Origin: CAZAGT01 sp964484515 | Lineage (GTDB): Bacteria > Desulfobacterota > DSM-4660 > Desulfatiglandales > HGW-15 | DNA length: 7,414 nucleotides | Assembly (NCBI GenBank): GCA_964484515.1 | Contig: CAZAGT010000261.1 | Location: forward strand, 1-7,414 | Direction: 5' to 3' | Shown here: positions 7,037-7,414 of the stretch, piece after piece | Numbering within the stretch: the stretch's first letter is position 1 | Layout of the letters: every line of letters begins with the position of its first letter | Program-made: the position numbers and the translations under genes | The notes under the pieces: generated by a model | Told to the model about the DNA's origin: nothing | Seen by the model: only the letters and a program-made list of their open reading frames with translations | The model's database searches: none

Positions 7037-7066
7037 ATTCTATTTGAGGAATATAATGGCTGTCAA
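7037..7066 (-). promoter_or_regulatory. Sigma-70-type promoter of arsR, near-leaderless
   Basis: On the minus strand a consensus TTGACA (plus 7061-7066) is followed after 18 nt by TAGAAT (plus 7037-7042), five of six matches to the -10 consensus. The -10 ends only 8 nt before the ATG at 7028, so transcription should begin about one to three bases before the start codon. That fits the lack of a good ribosome binding site. An ATTC-N8-GAAT inverted repeat (7037-7052) overlaps the -10 and could be a repressor contact. Confidence 0.6.
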
Positions 7067-7097
7067 GCGGGACATCATCGAACGACCTAAATTTGTG

Positions 7098-7109
7098 TTG
7101 ACAAGTCAA
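7098..7109. promoter_or_regulatory. Candidate ArsR operator palindrome
   Basis: TTGAC-AA-GTCAA is a perfect 5-bp inverted repeat with a 2-bp centre, placed exactly over the plus-strand -35 element between the divergent genes. ArsR/SmtB repressors typically bind such AT-rich inverted repeats over their promoters. That ArsR binds this one is inference; part of the match comes from the -35 consensus itself. Confidence 0.35.
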
Positions 7110-7127
7110 TTTTCAAGGAATTAAACT
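7098..7127 (+). promoter_or_regulatory. Candidate sigma-70 promoter for the divergent exported-protein gene
   Basis: A consensus TTGACA at 7098-7103 is followed after 18 nt by TAAACT at 7122-7127 (four of six -10 matches), in AT-rich DNA. A TAAAAT at 7127-7132 is a better hexamer but too far away (23 nt). Transcription from here would leave a leader of about 150 nt before the gene at 7286, containing the small ORF at 7181-7273. The -35 lies 31 bp from the arsR -35 in divergent orientation. Confidence 0.45.
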
Positions 7128-7180
7128 AAAATTGTATATATTATTAACCTCATATTGCTGATTTTGACCTGAAAGGGGGG

Positions 7181-7273
7181 ATGTTTAACGATTTATATGA
7201 AAATATGGCTATGGGTTGGGAGGTGACTCCCGAGGTTGGTTCTGAGATTTTCGAACGTGGCCCTATTCTTTGA
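7181..7273 (+). CDS. Possible small ORF, 30 aa, leader of the exported-protein gene
   Basis: An ATG follows AAAGGGGGG directly and opens 30 codons (starting MFNDLYEN, ending ERGPIL), with a TGA 12 nt before the start of the next gene and abutting its ribosome binding site. The peptide is acidic (six D/E, one R) with no cysteine and no membrane segment. It may be a translationally coupled leader peptide or a genuine small protein. The ribosome binding site is marginal because the G run touches the ATG, and a frame this short can arise by chance. Confidence 0.3.
   Translation: MFNDLYENMAMGWEVTPEVGSEIFERGPIL
7216..7233 (+). other. Hairpin with GTGA (GNRA-type) tetraloop in the leader
   Basis: GGGAG (7218-7222) and CTCCC (7227-7231) pair perfectly around a GTGA loop; one G-T and one T-A pair extend the stem to 7 bp. 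GNRA loops are unusually stable in RNA. No T run follows, so it is not an intrinsic terminator. It lies inside the possible small ORF and about 50 nt before the exported-protein start. I could not match the leader to a known riboswitch. Confidence 0.4.
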
Positions 7274-7274
7274 T

Positions 7275-7280
7275 GGAGGT
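7275..7280 (+). promoter_or_regulatory. Strong ribosome binding site of the exported-protein gene
   Basis: GGAGGT lies 5 nt before the ATG at 7286 and begins just after the TGA of the small ORF. It is the best Shine-Dalgarno match in the window and fixes the start of a gene otherwise cut short. Confidence 0.8.
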
Positions 7281-7285
7281 AGAGC

Positions 7286-7414
7286 ATGAGTAAGTATCTA
7301 AGGAGTCTGGTGTGTGGCCTTTCTATGATCTTCGTTCTAACCCTCATGACGCCGTTTGTCTCGGCCGACTACCGAGCAGTGCAGTCAAGCGGCGTGGAGG
7401 ACCTGAGCTGTCTA
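7286..7414 (+). CDS. Exported protein, N-terminal 43 residues only (cut by window end)
   Basis: The frame is open from the ATG to the window edge. It begins with a standard Sec signal peptide: basic residues K3 and R6, a hydrophobic core at about 8-25, and a likely signal peptidase I site after VSA (25-27), before DYRAVQ. There is no lipobox and no twin arginine. Sixteen mature residues are visible, too few to name a family; C42 is the only cysteine in that part. The product is expected in the periplasm or beyond. Its divergent placement from the CVC-type ArsR repressor suggests that it, and any genes after it, are the regulated function. Confidence 0.8.
   Translation, partial: MSKYLRSLVCGLSMIFVLTLMTPFVSADYRAVQSSGVEDLSCL

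Noticed and set aside
6765..7124. 119-codon plus-strand ORF over arsR
   Set aside because: It is antisense to a clear ArsR protein with an intact helix-turn-helix and CVC motif, and it runs through both promoter regions.

Overview
The window looks like a chromosomal stretch from a Gram-negative bacterium of moderately high GC (mid-50s percent by eye). It carries an AddA/RecB-like helicase-nuclease, a Pit/DUF47 phosphate module, an ArsR regulator with a CVC metal-binding motif, and the start of an exported protein. This mix would fit Deltaproteobacteria-, Nitrospirae- or NC10-like bacteria, but nothing here fixes the taxon. I saw no tRNA, rRNA, CRISPR array, insertion sequence or phage gene.

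Left half (1-3566, minus strand): one very long gene fills this part and runs off the left edge. I read its codon register from 3566 down to 3 and found no stop, giving 1188 codons. It carries a complete set of UvrD/Rep-type SF1A helicase motifs, followed by most of a RecB-family nuclease domain. The window ends on the catalytic lysine. The many plus-strand open frames in this half are antisense shadows.

Middle (3567-6277): after a divergent intergenic region there is a compact plus-strand operon of three genes. These are a stand-alone GlmU-type nucleotidyltransferase (no acetyltransferase domain), a PhoU-like DUF47 protein and a PiT-family inorganic phosphate transporter. The last two overlap at TAATG and are a textbook transporter/regulator pair. 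The nucleotidyltransferase is a less expected partner.

Right part (6278-7414): about 400 bases between the convergent pit and arsR genes hold only one doubtful open frame. The minus-strand ArsR/SmtB repressor has a good sigma-70-type promoter so close to its ATG that the mRNA would be almost leaderless. Diverging from it are a second promoter-like sequence over a TTGAC-AA-GTCAA palindrome, a possible 30-residue ORF containing a GTGA-loop hairpin, and the start of a gene with a strong ribosome binding site and a signal peptide, cut by the right edge. The arsR/secreted-protein divergon is the most promising place for something undescribed. Its main gene must be read beyond the window.
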